Shown here: in pieces, positions 62,132-64,000 of the stretch
Layout of the letters: each line of letters begins with the position of its first letter
How positions within the stretch are numbered: position 1 is the stretch's first letter
Origin: Acidobacteriaceae bacterium KBS 83
Lineage (GTDB): Bacteria > Acidobacteriota > Terriglobia > Terriglobales > Acidobacteriaceae
NCBI GenBank assembly: GCA_000381585.1
Contig: KB906742.1
Span: forward strand, 62,001 to 126,000
Reading direction: 5' to 3'
DNA length: 64,000 nt
Made by a program: the position numbers and the translations under genes
Notes under the pieces: generated by a model
The model's input: only the letters and a program-made list of their open reading frames with translations
Databases searched by the model: none
What the model was told of the DNA's origin: nothing

Positions 62132-62821
62132 ATGTCTGAAGTAGTGGCGCTCATGAAAAAACTCAAACCGAGATTCTTCGAAGGGCTCACTCCCTCCGAA
62201 GTCGCCTCAATCGTCTCGCCAGCAACCAAGCGGCGATTCCCGGCACATTCCGTGATGGCGCATGAGGGACATCCTGCCGACCGTTTATTTCTGATGATTC
62301 ATGGACGCGCACGTGGCTTCTGCATGACACCACGGGGCGGGAAAGTCCCGGTTCTCTGGTTTCCTCCCGGCGAAGTCTTCGGAACGGCGGCATTGCTGCC
62401 GGGGTCCGTTGAATATCTTGTGAGCACCGAAGCCCTGATCAACAGCACTGCGTTGGTATGGGATCGCGCCACAATCAAATCTCTCAGCGCTCAATTTCCA
62501 CGGCTGGTCGAGAACACGCTACTCATTGCGTTTGACTATTTCGTGCTGTACAGGTCTCTCCACGTTGCTGCGACCTATCAGACCGCGCGCCAACGGCTTG
62601 CGCTGGTGCTGGGAAACCTCGCCGCCGGATTGGGACAGCGAGTTGCGGACGGCGTCGAACTCAATATCAAAAATGAAGAACTCGCCAACGAGGCGAACAT
62701 CACCATCTTCACGGCGAGCCGTCTCCTGAGCGAGTGGCAGCGCAAGGGCATTCTGACGAAGAGCCACGGAAAGGTTGTGGTGCGGTCACCGGAAGACCTG
62801 ATGCTGCTAAGCGGCGACTGA
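62132..62821 (+). CDS. Crp/Fnr-family transcriptional regulator
   Basis: A 229-residue protein. The N-terminal cyclic-nucleotide-binding-like domain has HSVMAHEGHPADRLFLMIHG and VLWFPPGEVFGTAALLPGSV. A dimerisation helix and a winged helix-turn-helix (IKNEELANEANITIFTASRL, LSEWQRKGILTKSHGKVVVR) follow. The Arg/Ser pair that binds cAMP phosphate is not evident, so the ligand may differ. No iron-sulfur cysteine cluster is present. Monocistronic; target unknown. Confidence 0.88.
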   Translation: MSEVVALMKKLKPRFFEGLTPSEVASIVSPATKRRFPAHSVMAHEGHPADRLFLMIHGRARGFCMTPRGGKVPVLWFPPGEVFGTAALLPGSVEYLVSTEALINSTALVWDRATIKSLSAQFPRLVENTLLIAFDYFVLYRSLHVAATYQTARQRLALVLGNLAAGLGQRVADGVELNIKNEELANEANITIFTASRLLSEWQRKGILTKSHGKVVVRSPEDLMLLSGD

Positions 62822-62977
62822 TCCCCGACCCTCTCCCTCTTCGCCGATACACGGCGTCTCAACATTGCTCATGAGCAATGATTCAATCGACATTAAGTGT
62901 CATTCTCAAAAAGCAATCAGTTCAGCACCGCCAACGATGGCCGTACATGAACGTTGCCTGAAAGAGGACTCTAAAAG

Positions 62978-63388
62978 TTGGCATCGCTATGTATTTTGGT
63001 TGTGGATGACTCACGGGCTTGGCGACGATCTGTTTGCTCAATTCTGCAAAAATATCGGGATCCAGTAGTTATTTGCGAAAGTTCGGACGGCATGGAAGCC
63101 ATACGGAAGAGTGCAGAATTGCAGCCTGATCTGGTTTTGCTGGACATCAATCTTCCCAGTCTTAACGGCCTGGAAGCTGCTCGCCAAATCCGCAGATTTG
63201 CACCACGTTCAAGGATTCTTTTTTTGACCTCATATGATTGGCCGGAACTGTCGCACGAAGCGAGGGATATTGGTGCACTGGGCTTTGTAGTGAAATCGGA
63301 AGCGGCACGCGACCTCTTGCCCGCCATCAGCACTGTCCTGCGCGACGAGCCGTTTTTCAGTAGACCCGATGACCCTGCGAAGGTTTGA
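62978..63388 (+). CDS. Stand-alone receiver-domain response regulator
   Basis: A 136-residue protein consisting only of a CheY-like receiver: acidic pair in CILVVDDSRAWRRSV, phosphoacceptor Asp in PDLVLLDINLPSLNG, Thr in ILFLTSYDWPEL and Lys in GALGFVVKSEAARDLL. The start appears to be TTG 62978 with GAGG nine to ten bases upstream; no ATG lies before the first conserved motif. It resembles the receiver half of NarL-type regulators without the HTH. Partner kinase unknown. Confidence 0.82.
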   Translation: MASLCILVVDDSRAWRRSVCSILQKYRDPVVICESSDGMEAIRKSAELQPDLVLLDINLPSLNGLEAARQIRRFAPRSRILFLTSYDWPELSHEARDIGALGFVVKSEAARDLLPAISTVLRDEPFFSRPDDPAKV

Positions 63389-63719
63389 GGATCACTGTCT
63401 CGCCACAGCTAGCAGGACGCCGACCACGGATACAGGAGACGTGAAGATCGCCATCGACCGCGATTGCGGCCTCCGGCACTAGCGCGACCAGACTACTGTC
63501 GCACCGAGGACAAGCGAATTGGTTCATAGGGTGTTCTATGTCCGCTTATAGTCAGCCCATCGCCCCAAGTAGAGGGCCTGTGAATTGTGGAAATTCGGCA
63601 CGACCCGTCACGAGTGTTTCCTGATTGATACAAATTGGAGGTGACCGAAGATTGCTCGTCCTTCTTGTCACTGCGGTGGTACACAATATTTTCGGCCTCC
63701 CCCCAAAAAATGAGGCTCC
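63389..63719. other. Gene-free stretch
   Basis: No gene or clear repeat is recognised; it should contain the promoter of the zinc-ribbon membrane protein at 63720. Confidence 0.5.
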
Positions 63720-64000
63720 ATGAACCTCGACTGCTCTGCCTGCGGCGCACCGCTCCACACCCGAGCGAAGTTCTGCCCCGCCTGCGCCCTTCCACCAACT
63801 GCCGTCGCCATGCCCACACCCGCAGCGCGTAAGCGGCAGGTGTCCATCCCGGCCATCGTGCTCTGCTGCATCGGCATCGTGTGGGTTGTCGCCTATGCCT
63901 CGTACCGCTACGAGTCCGCCAAGGCGAAGCGGATTGCCGACGGATTCAACGCGATGCAGGCCGCCGCCGTCGCGGACGACGCTTCGCCAGGCGGCATCAA
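63720..64000 (+). CDS. Zinc-ribbon plus one-helix membrane protein, cut by window edge
   Basis: The readable 93 residues begin MNLDCSACGAPLHTRAKFCP and ACALPP, a double CxxC zinc ribbon of the type found at the start of many bacterial membrane proteins. A basic stretch (AARKRQV) precedes one membrane helix (SIPAIVLCCIGIVWVVAYAS). The part after it is expected outside or in the periplasm and continues beyond the window. Function unknown. Confidence 0.7.
   Translation, partial: MNLDCSACGAPLHTRAKFCPACALPPTAVAMPTPAARKRQVSIPAIVLCCIGIVWVVAYASYRYESAKAKRIADGFNAMQAAAVADDASPGGI

Overview
The window looks like a chromosomal segment of an Acidobacteriota bacterium, probably class Terriglobia (Edaphobacter, Granulicella or Terriglobus type). 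This is inferred from family content: a carboxypeptidase-regulatory-type TonB receptor relic, a CadC-like regulator with TPR repeats, a DUF4410 lipoprotein-like protein, a GT39 relic and an NHL/Ig-like secreted protein. No rRNA is present to confirm it.

Layout. (1) About 1-23,663 is a decayed genomic island lying against the 3' end of tRNA-Gln(CTG) on the minus strand. It ends in a tyrosine integrase (22155-23459). It carries conjugation relics (TrbI/VirB10-like protein, a replication-relaxation protein), an ISNCY transposase relic, and many truncated or frameshifted genes (TonB receptor, PAPS-reductase family, GT39, CaiB, SRPBCC/VOC chimera). It also holds a dispersed palindromic repeat found nowhere else in the window. 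The healthy genes inside it are a discoidin-domain glycosidase-like protein, an NmrA-like protein, a tetR / isochorismatase-like / MFS efflux module with two matching operators, and a Trx-reductase-like flavoprotein.

(2) About 23,700-44,060 is compact, mostly intact chromosome. It holds a tripartite CzcCBA/Cus-type RND efflux operon and the tesA-ybbA-ybbP synteny block. A pterin/tRNA operon follows (two PTPS/QueD paralogues, folE, truB), then a thiol-redox patch (TlpA-like lipoprotein, HMA-like protein, MsrB). Next is a bufferin-type RiPP operon: a six-cysteine precursor, DUF692 oxidase, DUF2063 partner and DoxX protein. A GT-C-like membrane protein closes the segment.

(3) From about 44,115 to the right edge a second accessory zone begins at a detached 3' half of a tRNA-Arg, the usual scar of an integrated element. 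It holds a LysR / SDR / RidA / hydrolase / Ohr / DoxX-like / nitronate monooxygenase group flanked by two damaged SRAP (YedK) copies in inverted orientation. Beyond that are relics of an AAA ATPase, a DNA methylase, phage terminase small subunit, serine recombinase and Pnkp RNA-repair ligase. A giant 12-repeat NHL protein, a CadC-TPR regulator, DUF4410, Crp/Fnr and receiver-domain proteins are intact.

The best candidate for an under-described system is the buf operon (38178-40901). Its precursor contains an internal duplication of a three-cysteine Lys/Gly-rich unit, and a hairpin between precursor and enzyme genes could set their ratio. The second most unusual signal is the island-specific palindromic repeat family, several copies of which sit at points where genes are cut off.
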